Source: Amycolatopsis anabasis (GTDB taxonomy: Bacteria > Actinomycetota > Actinomycetes > Mycobacteriales > Pseudonocardiaceae). Taken from it: a DNA stretch of 64,000 nucleotides. The notes below the pieces were generated by a model. The model was not told the DNA's origin and made no database searches. It was given only the letters and a program-made list of their open reading frames with translations. Positions 26,327 through 35,587 of this stretch are shown piece by piece (the first letter of the stretch is position 1; each line of letters opens with the position of its first letter). The DNA lies in NCBI RefSeq assembly GCF_009765355.1, contig NZ_VTHK01000040.1, forward strand, positions 19,870 through 83,869, written 5' to 3'. The position numbers and the translations under genes are program-made.

Positions 26327-29300
26327 ACCCGCTCGTCGCGGAGACCAAGGATTCCACCCAGTCGTATTCGGGTGTTTCGCTCCTGGAGTCGGCGAACGAC
26401 CTCAAGTCCGCGATCGAAAGCGGCGACTGGGCCTCGGTCGCGCTCGGCGCGGTCGGCACCGCGCTCGACGCCCTGGGCGCCGCGATGGATCCCTTCGGAG
26501 CGATCCTCGCCGCGGGTGTCGGCTGGCTGATGGAGCACGTCGGCCCGTTGAAGGAGGCGCTCGACGGCCTGGCCGGTGATCCCGACCAGATCAAGGCGCA
26601 CGCCGAGACGTGGAAGAACGTCGCCAAGGAGCTCGGCGAGGTCGGCACCGACCTCACGTCGATGACCAAGGCGGACACCGCGAACTGGACGGGCGCCGCG
26701 GGGGATGCCTACCGGGAGCGCTCGGCCGACACGGCGAACCTGATCACCGCGGCGCAGCAGGGCGCCGACGGCGCCTCCAGCGGGGTGCAGACCGCGGGCG
26801 AGGTCGTGGCCGCGGTGCGGACGCTGGTGCGCGACATCATCGCCGAGCTGGTCGGGCACCTGATCAGCTGGGCGCTGCAGGTGATCGCCACCCTCGGCAT
26901 CGGCCTCGCCTGGGTCGTCCCGCAGGTGATCAGCGCGGTGGTCAAGACCGCGAGCCAGATCGCCAACATCACCAAGAAGCTGGTCAAGGCGCTCAAGGCC
27001 CTGGTGCCGCTGCTCAAACGAGCGGGTGACCTGTTCGCCGACGCCGGGAAGGCGCTGAAGAACCTCAAATCGGGCGCCCCCAAGCCGAACGGCAAGGTCA
27101 ACGACCTGCCCAAGGGCCCGAAGGACGTCGACGTCCCCAAGGAAGGCAAGGGCGATTCGACCAAGGCGTCGTCGGCCGACCAGGGGCCGGAGGTCGGCCC
27201 GCCGCCCAGGATCGGCGACGGCAACGGGTCCCCGGGATCGCACGGCTCCCCCGACGCCACCCCGGGCGGTCCGCCCATTCCCAAGAGCCCGGGCGGCGGC
27301 GGCAAGCCCTCCGGGAACTCGAAGACGCCGCCGCCGAACGAGCGAAGCGGTCCCCGCGGCGACTCGACCCGCAAGGAAAACCGGTGGTGCGAGTCGGACC
27401 CGGTCGACGTGCTGACCGGCGAGGTCGTGGCGACCGAGACCGACCTGTCGCTGGCCGGGCGGCTCGGGCTGGTGCTGGAACGCACGCACGTGTCGTCGTA
27501 CCGGGCGGGGCGCTGGTTCGGCGCGAACTGGTCGTCCACTGTGGACCAGCGGCTCGAGGTGGACGAGGAGAACGTGCGGTACTTCTCGGCCGACGGCATG
27601 ACCCTGGTGTATCCCCTGGCCGCCGGGACGGCGCTGCCGCTGGAAGGCCCCCGGCTGTCCCTGACGCCGGTCGGGCCGGGTTACCGCCTCGACGATCCGC
27701 AGTTCGGGCAGAGCCTGTTCTTCGACCGGGTGGCGGGGTCGCGCCGGGGCGTCCTCCCCCTGGTCGCGGTGGAGAACGTCGAGGCCGACCGGATCGAGGT
27801 CGAGTACGACCGCTCGGGGGCCCCGTCCGCGCTGCGGCACGGTGACGGCCGGGTCGTCCGGCTGACCACCGACCGGGACCGGATCGTCGGGGTCGAGGTC
27901 GTCGGCGCGGGCGAAACCGTTCCGGTGGCGAAGTTCGGCTACGACGAGCGGGGACGCCTGGTCGAGGTCGTCAACTCCTCGGGGCAGGCCGCGCACTACG
28001 ACTACGACGACGACGGCCGGATGACCGGCTGGCGCGACCGGACCGGCACCTGGTACCGGTACACGTACGACAACCACGGGCGCTGCGTCCGCACCCTCGG
28101 CCCCGACGGGTTCTTCAGCGGTTCCTTCGCCTACGACCGCGAACGCCTGATCACCGTCTACACCGATTCGCTCGGCGCCACCACCGAGTACCACTTCACC
28201 GAAGCGAAGCAGCTGACCCGCCGGGTCGATGCGCTCGGCAACGTCACGGCCTACGCCTGGGACCGCTACGACCGGCTGCTGGCCCGCACCGACGCGCTCG
28301 GGTCGACCACCTCGTTCGGCTACGACGAGCGGGGCGTGCTCGAGTCGGTGGTCCGGCCGGACGGTTCGGTGCTGCGCGTCACCGACGGCCCCGACGGCCT
28401 CACCGTCGAGGCGGACGCGGGCGACGGCACCGTGCTGACCCGGTTCTACCCGCGGGACGAGGCGCCGGACCCGTTCGAGGAACCGCTGGGGATCTCGGCG
28501 CCGTTCCGGTCCGACCGGATGACCGGGCAAGGCGGGCAGCCCGAAGAGCCGCGGGACCGGGACCTGTTCGGGCGGGCCCGGTCGGTGCTGAACCGGTCGC
28601 GGCAGCCGGTGGGGCTCGCCTGGACCGTCGAGGGGCGGGAACGGCAGCGCGTCCAGCCGTCCGGCGTGCGCGAGACCCGCCGGTACGACCCGGAGGGCAA
28701 CGAGCTCGAGCACGTCAACGGCGCGGGTTTCGCGACGAAGCGCGAGTACGGGCCGTTCGGGCTGCTCACCGCGACGATCGACGAGTCGGGCGCGCGGACC
28801 GAGTACGCCTACGACACCGAACTGCGGCTGGTGGCGGTGACCAATCCGCTCGGGCTGCGGTGGACCTACCGCTACGACGCCGCCGGGCGGCTGGTCCAGG
28901 AGACGGACTTCGACGGCCGCACGCTGCGCTTCGCCTACGACCGCGCGGGGCGGCTCGTCTGGTCGTCGAACGGGGCCGGTGAGGAGACCGAGTACCGCCA
29001 CGACGTGCTCGGCAACGTGATCGAGCGGCGCGGCGCCACCGGCACCACGCGCTACACCTACGACCCGCTCGGCCGCCTGTCGACCGCCTCCCTCGCCGAT
29101 GTCGAACTCAGCATCGGCTACGACGCCGCCGGCGCCACCCTCAGCGAGTCCGTCGACGGCCGGACGCTGAGCTACACCCGCGACGCGGACGGCACCATCC
29201 GGCGGCGGACACCGTCCGGAGTGGACAGTGTGTGGACCCTCGACCCGGCGGGGGTGCCCGTTTCGCTCACCATCGCCGGGCACACCCTGCGCTTCGGGCA

Positions 29301-31095
29301 CGACACCGGCGGGCGGGAGACCACCCGCACCGTCGACGGCCGCTTCACGATTTCCCACGAGTTCGACGCCGACGACAATCTGGTGGGCCAGTCCGTGCGC
29401 GGCACGGCACAGCCGTGGCAGCGCCGGTTCACCTACCGCCACGACGGCCTGCTCACCGGCATCGACGACCAGGCGGGGCCGACCCGGCTCGTGCTGGACG
29501 CCGTCGGCCGCGTCGTCGAACTGCACGCCCCGCGCGGGAGCGAGCACTACCGCTACGACCCCGCCGGCAACGTGGTGGACGCCCACGAGCCCGGGGCGGT
29601 GCCGAGCGCGGGTGCGCGCCGGTACGCGAACAACCGGCTGCTCGCGGCCGGCGCCGTCACCTTCGAGTACGACCAGCAGGGGCGCGTGACCGCCCGCCAC
29701 GACCGCGGCCGGGTGTGGCGGTACGTGTGGGACGGGCACGACCGGCTGATCGCGCTCGCCACCCCCGAGGGCGACCAGTGGCACTACCGGTACGACCCGC
29801 TGGGCCGCCGCATCGCCAAGCAGCGCATGACCTCGTCGCCGTCGGGGGCGCGCGTGGTCGCCGAAACCCACGAGTTCACCTGGAGCGGCGCGGTGCTGGC
29901 CGAACAGGTGCGCACCGACGAGCACGGCACCCGCCACGTCACCACGTGGGAGTACGTTCCCGGGGACGACCGCCCGGTCGTCCAGGTGGAGCGCTCGTCC
30001 ACTGTGGACGAACGGTTCTTCGTCATCGTCACCGACCTGCTCGGCAGGCCCACCGACCTGCTCGATCCCGCGGGATCGCTCGTCTGGCGCCAGAACGCGG
30101 GACTGTGGGGACGGGAAACCGGTCCGGCGGCCACCCCGCTGCGGTTCCCCGGTCAGTACGCCGACGCCGAATCGGGGCTGCACTACAACGTCTACCGCTA
30201 CTACGATCCGGCCACCGGTCGTTACTTCAGCCAGGATCCCCTCGGGCTGGGCCCCGCGCCGAACCCGGTCGCCTACGTCGACAACCCGTTCGCCATGAGC
30301 GACCCGCTCGGCCTCGTCTGCGACAAGAAGAAAGGCAAGGGCAAGGCCACGCAGGACACCCCGGGCGGCGGCGGTGACGCCGGGAAGGTCCCCGGCGGCA
30401 GCAAGGGCGAGACGTCGGCGAGTTCGCACACCCATTCCCTCGGCACGCACGACGGGGTCGACGTGCAGGTGGACTCCCACCAGGGCAAGCACCAGCAGGG
30501 CAACTCGATCTTCGGCCTGCCCAAGTACACCGGCGGTTCCGGCACCAAGTTCCCGTCCTATGTCAACGGCGAGTGGCACGAGAAGTACTTCGCGCCGCAG
30601 GTGGCGAAGCAGACCAAGGAGGGCACGCCCGGCCGGATCGACGCCGACATCGCCCACAAGAAGTCCACTCTCGACGAACACGCCGAACGGCGTCAGGAAC
30701 TCCAGTACGAGGGCCAGGCCAAGCAGCAAGAGCTCGTGGACGCCAAGAAGGAGCTCAAGAACGCGTCGCCCGAGAACAAGCAGGCCGCGCAGGAGCGGGT
30801 GGATGCCGTCACCCGGGAACGCGACGACCTCGCCAACCAGTACCAGGAAGCCAAGCGGGCGGAGCAGCAGGCGGCGCAGGAGCTGAAGGCGGCGGAAGAC
30901 GCGCGCGCGAACCAAATCGTCAACGACTACAAGAAGGTTCCGCAGGAAGACGGCATCACCTACGACATCACCACCCAGTGGGACAGCGACAAGGGCCGCT
31001 GGCAATCGACTTACCACGCGAACCCGGCGGACGGCAACTGGGACAAGGAGTACGGCGCGAAACTCGGCAAGAAGCACGGACTGCCCACCAAGTGA
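26323..31095 (+). CDS. RHS-repeat polymorphic toxin with WXG-like N-terminus
   Basis: This 1590-residue protein is a probable contact-dependent toxin exported by type VII secretion. An N-terminal helical WXG-like module carries NWTGAAGDAY (W122). A hydrophobic segment follows at about 172-212, then a Pro/Gly/Lys linker to about 350. A DUF6531 start (CESDPVDVLTGEVVATETDL) leads into many YD/RHS repeats, and the RHS core ends with RFPGQYADAESGLHYNVYRY and DPLGL at 1327-1331. The variable C-terminal 259 residues have a QGKHQQGN segment, a long charged coiled coil, and the ending YDITTQWDSDKGRWQSTYH. I do not recognise the toxic domain. GTG 26323 overlaps the previous stop as GTGA. No same-strand immunity gene follows. 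Confidence 0.88.
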   Translation: MNPLVAETKDSTQSYSGVSLLESANDLKSAIESGDWASVALGAVGTALDALGAAMDPFGAILAAGVGWLMEHVGPLKEALDGLAGDPDQIKAHAETWKNVAKELGEVGTDLTSMTKADTANWTGAAGDAYRERSADTANLITAAQQGADGASSGVQTAGEVVAAVRTLVRDIIAELVGHLISWALQVIATLGIGLAWVVPQVISAVVKTASQIANITKKLVKALKALVPLLKRAGDLFADAGKALKNLKSGAPKPNGKVNDLPKGPKDVDVPKEGKGDSTKASSADQGPEVGPPPRIGDGNGSPGSHGSPDATPGGPPIPKSPGGGGKPSGNSKTPPPNERSGPRGDSTRKENRWCESDPVDVLTGEVVATETDLSLAGRLGLVLERTHVSSYRAGRWFGANWSSTVDQRLEVDEENVRYFSADGMTLVYPLAAGTALPLEGPRLSLTPVGPGYRLDDPQFGQSLFFDRVAGSRRGVLPLVAVENVEADRIEVEYDRSGAPSALRHGDGRVVRLTTDRDRIVGVEVVGAGETVPVAKFGYDERGRLVEVVNSSGQAAHYDYDDDGRMTGWRDRTGTWYRYTYDNHGRCVRTLGPDGFFSGSFAYDRERLITVYTDSLGATTEYHFTEAKQLTRRVDALGNVTAYAWDRYDRLLARTDALGSTTSFGYDERGVLESVVRPDGSVLRVTDGPDGLTVEADAGDGTVLTRFYPRDEAPDPFEEPLGISAPFRSDRMTGQGGQPEEPRDRDLFGRARSVLNRSRQPVGLAWTVEGRERQRVQPSGVRETRRYDPEGNELEHVNGAGFATKREYGPFGLLTATIDESGARTEYAYDTELRLVAVTNPLGLRWTYRYDAAGRLVQETDFDGRTLRFAYDRAGRLVWSSNGAGEETEYRHDVLGNVIERRGATGTTRYTYDPLGRLSTASLADVELSIGYDAAGATLSESVDGRTLSYTRDADGTIRRRTPSGVDSVWTLDPAGVPVSLTIAGHTLRFGHDTGGRETTRTVDGRFTISHEFDADDNLVGQSVRGTAQPWQRRFTYRHDGLLTGIDDQAGPTRLVLDAVGRVVELHAPRGSEHYRYDPAGNVVDAHEPGAVPSAGARRYANNRLLAAGAVTFEYDQQGRVTARHDRGRVWRYVWDGHDRLIALATPEGDQWHYRYDPLGRRIAKQRMTSSPSGARVVAETHEFTWSGAVLAEQVRTDEHGTRHVTTWEYVPGDDRPVVQVERSSTVDERFFVIVTDLLGRPTDLLDPAGSLVWRQNAGLWGRETGPAATPLRFPGQYADAESGLHYNVYRYYDPATGRYFSQDPLGLGPAPNPVAYVDNPFAMSDPLGLVCDKKKGKGKATQDTPGGGGDAGKVPGGSKGETSASSHTHSLGTHDGVDVQVDSHQGKHQQGNSIFGLPKYTGGSGTKFPSYVNGEWHEKYFAPQVAKQTKEGTPGRIDADIAHKKSTLDEHAERRQELQYEGQAKQQELVDAKKELKNASPENKQAAQERVDAVTRERDDLANQYQEAKRAEQQAAQELKAAEDARANQIVNDYKKVPQEDGITYDITTQWDSDKGRWQSTYHANPADGNWDKEYGAKLGKKHGLPTK

Positions 31096-31115
31096 CCCCC
31101 CGGTCCGGGGAAGCC

Positions 31116-31664
31116 TCAACGCTTGAGCGTGAAGGTGAAGTCGCCGGAGAGCTTGCCGCTCAGCCGGACCGCCGACACGAGTTTCCCCTCCGTGAGCAGT
31201 CTCTCGACCTCGGCCCGCGGAAGGGCGCAACCTTCAGCGATCAGTCGCACCGGCCGGACCGGGATCCGCGCCGCGAAGCGGACCGAGACGTCGATCACCT
31301 CGCGGTCCAGGTGATCCGTTCCGCCGGTGTCGAGGCGCCAGGCGTCGTCCCAGTCGAGGGCGATGCGATTGCGGCGCCGCACGACCGGATCCTGGAGCAG
31401 CTCGGCTGCCAGGCCGGGATCGTTGTCATGCAGCCGGTCCAGCAGTTCGGGTCGTACGGAGCGCACGTTCACCCGCTCCAGGACCGTGAGCTTCGTGGTT
31501 TCCCCGCAAGCGGTACAGAGCGCGAGGAGCCAGGCGTCGATGAGCTTGTGGTTCGCGTTGACGCGGAATTTGCCGCTTGCCCGGAAGCGCTCGGAGGCGC
31601 ACACGTGGCAGCGGCGGCGAACGAGCGGCAGGCAGGTGGGCACGACCACCCAGTTGTTGAGCAC
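31116..31664 (-). CDS. DUF1062 domain-containing protein
   Basis: This 182-residue protein is of the DUF1062 family, function unknown. The N-terminal half has a two-pair Cys pattern that could bind zinc: RRRCHVC and ALCTACGETTKL, with FRVNANHKLIDAWLL between them. The C-terminal half ends in a short S4-like or regulatory segment. GTG 31664 is chosen as the start of the conserved WVVVPTCLPL; the frame extends to a TTG at 31700. It converges on the RHS toxin gene with a 20-base gap, which argues against it being the classical immunity gene. GC3 is somewhat lower than in neighbours. Confidence 0.75.
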   Translation of the reverse strand: MLNNWVVVPTCLPLVRRRCHVCASERFRASGKFRVNANHKLIDAWLLALCTACGETTKLTVLERVNVRSVRPELLDRLHDNDPGLAAELLQDPVVRRRNRIALDWDDAWRLDTGGTDHLDREVIDVSVRFAARIPVRPVRLIAEGCALPRAEVERLLTEGKLVSAVRLSGKLSGDFTFTLKR

Positions 31665-31863
31665 AGAAGTACACCGGTTTCCGTGAGAAGTCCGCAGCAA
31701 AAAGGAGCGCGGCGCAGAGGCGCGACGCGCGACAAATCAGCGCTCGGGAGATCTCACCGGATGTACAACGGCACGTCCTTGCCTGGGCGACTTGGTCCGG
31801 CAGCATGGTATTGGCGCACAGCGGCGCTGCTCCACCGGTTTTCGAGCGCCGGCCGGACCGGCC

Positions 31864-34575
31864 CTAGCGGACCGGCGCCGCGACCTCGCGTTGCGCGGCG
31901 TTCCAGCCGCTGATCTGGATGTGCGGCGTCGCGCCGCCGAGGTCGGCGAGGCGGTAGTCGGCGGTCAGCGTGATCTGCTCCCCCGGCCACAGCGTGACGT
32001 AGTTGTCGCTCCACAACGCGGGTGTGAGCTGCTCGCCGCCGGGTCCCTTGCGCAGGCTCGCGCGCAGGAAGAATCCCGCGGCCGAGGTGGCCGAGGTGTT
32101 CCGCAGCGTCACCTCGGTCCGCACCCGGTCGCCGCGGACCGTCGACCGGACGTCCGAAGTAGACACTTCGGCGGGCGGAAGATCCTGCAGGTTCCGCATG
32201 TCCGCGTAGGCCACGGCCGGGGAATGCCACCAGGTGGCCGCGTTGTGGTCCACCACGTCGTCCGTCGCGGACAGCGCGTAGACGTTGCGGTCGAGCACGG
32301 ACCCGGTCGCGTCGCGCAGCACCAGCCGCAGGAAGTAGGCGCCGCTCACCCCGGCGGGCCGGGGCGTGGTGAACGCCCGGGCCGCCGCGTTGCCCGGCAC
32401 CTTCGCCGGTCCGGTCGCCGTCGTGAGCACCCGCCCGGCCACGTCGAACTGGGTGGCCTCGACCGTGAGCCCGGCCCGCTCGGCGAGCCCGGTGTTGACC
32501 ACCGCGACCGAATGGTCGTCGTAGGAGTACTGCACGTGGATCGGCCGCAGCGCGGTCTTGGTGCCGAAGTAGGAACCGCCGGTGCCCAGGGTGTGGTCGA
32601 ACAGGTGCCAGTACAGGGTCGGCCACGCGTTGTTCAGCATCCAGTAGATGACCCCGGTCGACGGGTTCGCCGGATCGGTGAAGTCCCGGCCGTACGCCTC
32701 GAACTGCGCGCGGTTGGCCTCGTAGTTGGCGAGCTGGGCCTTGCGCAGGAAGTCCGCCCGGTCCCGCACCGGCCCGTACCGGTTCTCGATGGCGCGGCTG
32801 AAGTCGGTCAGCTTCGAGAAGACCTCCTTCTTCGCCAGGTGGTAGTGCGGCTGGTCCGGTTTACGCCAGAGGTCGTCGATCTCGGCGTCGGTGAGGAACT
32901 TCCGCAGGCTGTCGAGTTCCGGGATCGCCGGTCCCGGGCCGACCTCGGAGGCGAACCCGTAGTTCCCGCCGAGCCGCTTGTCGTACCAGTAGCTCGGCGG
33001 CTCCCACCAGTAGGGACCGTCCATCTTCATCCCGGCCTCGCCGAGCACCGGCGGTGGCGGCGTGCTCGCGGGGCGCCGCGCGGCCGAGGGCAGCACCGGC
33101 ACCCGGAAGTCGGCCCGGGCGAACGCGTCCAGGTAGAGCTTCTCGATCTCGGCGGTCGCGTAGTTGTCGCTGCCGATGAAGAAACCCAGCACGCTCGGGC
33201 TGTTCACCAGCCGCCGCGCTTCGGCGAGCCCGGACGCGGCCGCGACGCGGGAGTCCTCCTCGGTCCACGGATGCGGTGCGTTCTTCTTCGCCCAGGCCTC
33301 CCATTTCGTGCAGCACTCCCAGCCGGGCAGCAGCATGATGCCGAGCCGGTCGGCCAGCTCGAGCAGTTCGCGGTCCTCCGCCTTTCCCTCCATGCGGATC
33401 GTGTTCAGCCCGAGGTCCCGGACGTAGGCCAGTTCATCGGCGAGACGGCCGGGCCGCGTCCGCAGGAACAGATCCGAAGCCCAGCCCCCGCCGCGCACCC
33501 CGAACGGTTTGCCGTTGACCAGGAAGCGGCGATATCCCTGCGGGGTGAGTTCGCTGCGCACATCGCGAATCCCGAACTTCCGGACGGCCCGATCGCTGAT
33601 CCGCGTGCCCACGGTCGCGTCCAGCGACAGCTCGTACCGCGGCTGCCCGCCGAACTGCGCGGGCCACCACACCTTCGGCCGGTGCACCGTGAGCTGCGGG
33701 TATTCCGCCGGGGCGAACACCGCGGTCGCGGTCTGCCGGGGCGCCAGCGAAACCCGGCGCTGGAAGGAGATGCGGTCGATCCGGCCGCGCACGGTCGCGG
33801 TGACCGGCCGATCGGTGTTGTTGCGGAGTTCGGCCTTGACGGTCAGCGCGGCCCGGCCGAGCCCGGGGAGTTCGAGTTCGGGCAGCACGCGGGGATCGAG
33901 CACGGAAACCTCGTTCGCCGCGGCGAGTTCGACGTCCCGCCAGATGCCCATGTTGTTGTCCGGGGCGGGCGGGCTCCAGTCCAGGAAGCTCACCGTGAGG
34001 TCGCGGAACGGGTCCGCGGGACTCGCCTGGACGGCGAGCGCGTTGCGGCCGGGCCGCACCAGCGCGGTGACGTCGAACTCCTGCCGCGGGTACGCCCCGG
34101 CGACCTGGTCCGCACCGGCGAGTTTCGTGCCGTTGAACCAGATCTCGCCGCGGGCGATGACCCCGCCGTCGAAGCGCAGGAACAGGTGCCGGCCGGGGAC
34201 CGGCGCGGCGACCACCTCCCGGCGGTACCACCACGGGACGGCGAAGTCCGCGGGGTCGACCGCGTCGCGCAGGTTCGTCGAGTAGTTCAGGTCCGGATAC
34301 CGGCCCGCGGCGATCAGCCCGGCCATCACCGTGGACCGGGCCGGTACGCGCGGCCAGTCGCGGTCGGCGAACCCCGGCGTCGAGATCGCGTCTCCACCGG
34401 CGTTCAGTCCGGCCGACGACCGCAGCCGCCAGTCCGGCACGGCCGCGGCCTGCCCCGGCACCACGGGAGCCGCGAACGCGGGCTCCGGGCCACCGTTCGC
34501 CACCGCGGGCGGCGCCGGTGTGACGACCGCGAGACCGATCAGGACCACCAGCCACCGAACCCAGCGCCGCACCAT
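31864..34575 (-). CDS. csxA: GH2 exo-beta-D-glucosaminidase (CsxA-like)
   Basis: This 903-residue secreted enzyme is of GH2, removing D-glucosamine from the non-reducing end of chitosan oligomers. A signal peptide (WLVVLIGLAVVTPAPPAVA) is followed by a jelly-roll, Ig-like domains, the TIM barrel and C-terminal beta domains. The barrel shows GIMLLPGWECCTKWEAW, GSDNYA with Asp470, and GFASEVGPG with Glu544. In Amycolatopsis orientalis CsxA the acid/base and nucleophile are, to my knowledge, Asp469 and Glu541, which fits closely. ATG 34575 starts the signal peptide; the frame extends upstream without support. It is divergent from a methyltransferase gene. Confidence 0.9.
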   Translation of the reverse strand: MVRRWVRWLVVLIGLAVVTPAPPAVANGGPEPAFAAPVVPGQAAAVPDWRLRSSAGLNAGGDAISTPGFADRDWPRVPARSTVMAGLIAAGRYPDLNYSTNLRDAVDPADFAVPWWYRREVVAAPVPGRHLFLRFDGGVIARGEIWFNGTKLAGADQVAGAYPRQEFDVTALVRPGRNALAVQASPADPFRDLTVSFLDWSPPAPDNNMGIWRDVELAAANEVSVLDPRVLPELELPGLGRAALTVKAELRNNTDRPVTATVRGRIDRISFQRRVSLAPRQTATAVFAPAEYPQLTVHRPKVWWPAQFGGQPRYELSLDATVGTRISDRAVRKFGIRDVRSELTPQGYRRFLVNGKPFGVRGGGWASDLFLRTRPGRLADELAYVRDLGLNTIRMEGKAEDRELLELADRLGIMLLPGWECCTKWEAWAKKNAPHPWTEEDSRVAAASGLAEARRLVNSPSVLGFFIGSDNYATAEIEKLYLDAFARADFRVPVLPSAARRPASTPPPPVLGEAGMKMDGPYWWEPPSYWYDKRLGGNYGFASEVGPGPAIPELDSLRKFLTDAEIDDLWRKPDQPHYHLAKKEVFSKLTDFSRAIENRYGPVRDRADFLRKAQLANYEANRAQFEAYGRDFTDPANPSTGVIYWMLNNAWPTLYWHLFDHTLGTGGSYFGTKTALRPIHVQYSYDDHSVAVVNTGLAERAGLTVEATQFDVAGRVLTTATGPAKVPGNAAARAFTTPRPAGVSGAYFLRLVLRDATGSVLDRNVYALSATDDVVDHNAATWWHSPAVAYADMRNLQDLPPAEVSTSDVRSTVRGDRVRTEVTLRNTSATSAAGFFLRASLRKGPGGEQLTPALWSDNYVTLWPGEQITLTADYRLADLGGATPHIQISGWNAAQREVAAPVR

Positions 34576-34712
34576 GTCGACACTCTGCTCAGGCAAGATA
34601 TTTTCCACAAGTGGCCGAATGGAGGAAACGATTGACGCCCACGGGGCGGTTGACCGACCCGCCATCCTGTAGCGATGAGCGAGTTCGATCGCCGGACAGA
34701 GCACTGATCGCC

Positions 34713-35489
34713 ATGGCGGACGAAGCGGACGCGGGCAGGTACGGGCAGGCCTGGGCGGACATCTACGACGACTGGTTCGGCGATCTGGACGACACCGGAC
34801 CGGCCGTCGAGGTCCTCGCCGAACTCGCCGCGGGCGGACCGGCGCTGGAGATCGGACCGGGCACCGGGCGGTTGACGATTCCCTTGGCGGAGCGCGGAAT
34901 CGAGGTCACGGCCGTCGAATCCTCGGCGCGGATGGCCGAACGGCTGACCGGCAAGCTCACCGGCCAGCGGATCAGCGTGGTCGTCGCGGACGCGGCCACG
35001 ATCGATCTCGGCCCGCATGCCCCGCCCGGCGGTTTCGCCCTCGCCTACCTCAGCTGCAACACGCTGTTCCAGCTGACCGAGCAGGAGGCGCAGCTGAACT
35101 GCGTCCGCGCGATCGGGCGCGTCCTCGCCCCGTCGGGCAGCCTGGTCGTGGAGGCTTCGGCACCCCACTGCGCCCTGCTCGCCGCCGGGAACAAGAACGA
35201 CGTCCGCACGTACGAGGACGGGAGCGTCGCCATCACCACCACGCGTGCGGACGTCGCGACCCAGCGACTCGACACCACCGTCGTCCTGCTCGCCCGGGGA
35301 CACCGGCGAGTGCTGCCCGTTCCCGAACGCTTCATCTGGCCCGCCGAACTCGACCTGATGGCTCGGCTGGCCGGATTGTCCCGGGCGCACCGCTGGTCGG
35401 GCTGGGAACGGGGGCCGTTCGGCGCGACGAGCACCGGCCACGTCTCGGTGTACGCCCGGGACCGGCGCGGCGACTGGGAACGGGAATGA
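34713..35489 (+). CDS. Class I SAM-dependent methyltransferase
   Basis: This 258-residue cytoplasmic methyltransferase has a Rossmann-like fold. Motif I is ALEIGPGTGRLTIPLAERG (about residues 47-65), motif II VTAVESSARMAERL, and the acidic VVADAATIDLG follows. The FALAYLSCNTLFQLTEQEAQ segment is typical of small-molecule methyltransferases in actinomycetes. ATG 34713 is used. The gene is alone, between the divergent GH2 gene and the GH64 gene. The substrate is not evident. Confidence 0.85.
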   Translation: MADEADAGRYGQAWADIYDDWFGDLDDTGPAVEVLAELAAGGPALEIGPGTGRLTIPLAERGIEVTAVESSARMAERLTGKLTGQRISVVVADAATIDLGPHAPPGGFALAYLSCNTLFQLTEQEAQLNCVRAIGRVLAPSGSLVVEASAPHCALLAAGNKNDVRTYEDGSVAITTTRADVATQRLDTTVVLLARGHRRVLPVPERFIWPAELDLMARLAGLSRAHRWSGWERGPFGATSTGHVSVYARDRRGDWERE

Positions 35490-35587
35490 CAAAACACGTC
35501 AGGATCCACCGAATTTGTTGACGCCCTCGACAAACCCTCACTAACTTGCCCGAGCGTCAGCACCGGACGACCTCGGGAGGAATGGCA

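Noticed and set aside
25915..31230. Minus-strand open frame of 1771 codons opposite the RHS toxin
   Set aside because: Low-complexity Val/Arg/Gly/His composition without motifs; it mirrors the RHS gene's codon bias.
31116..31664. DUF1062 gene as immunity protein for the RHS toxin
   Set aside because: It is convergent, has zinc-ribbon-like cysteines and belongs to a family found without toxins; immunity genes normally follow on the same strand.
34676..34708. Ten-codon mini-frame just before the methyltransferase gene
   Set aside because: Too short, with no sign of attenuation hairpins or a leader-peptide codon run.
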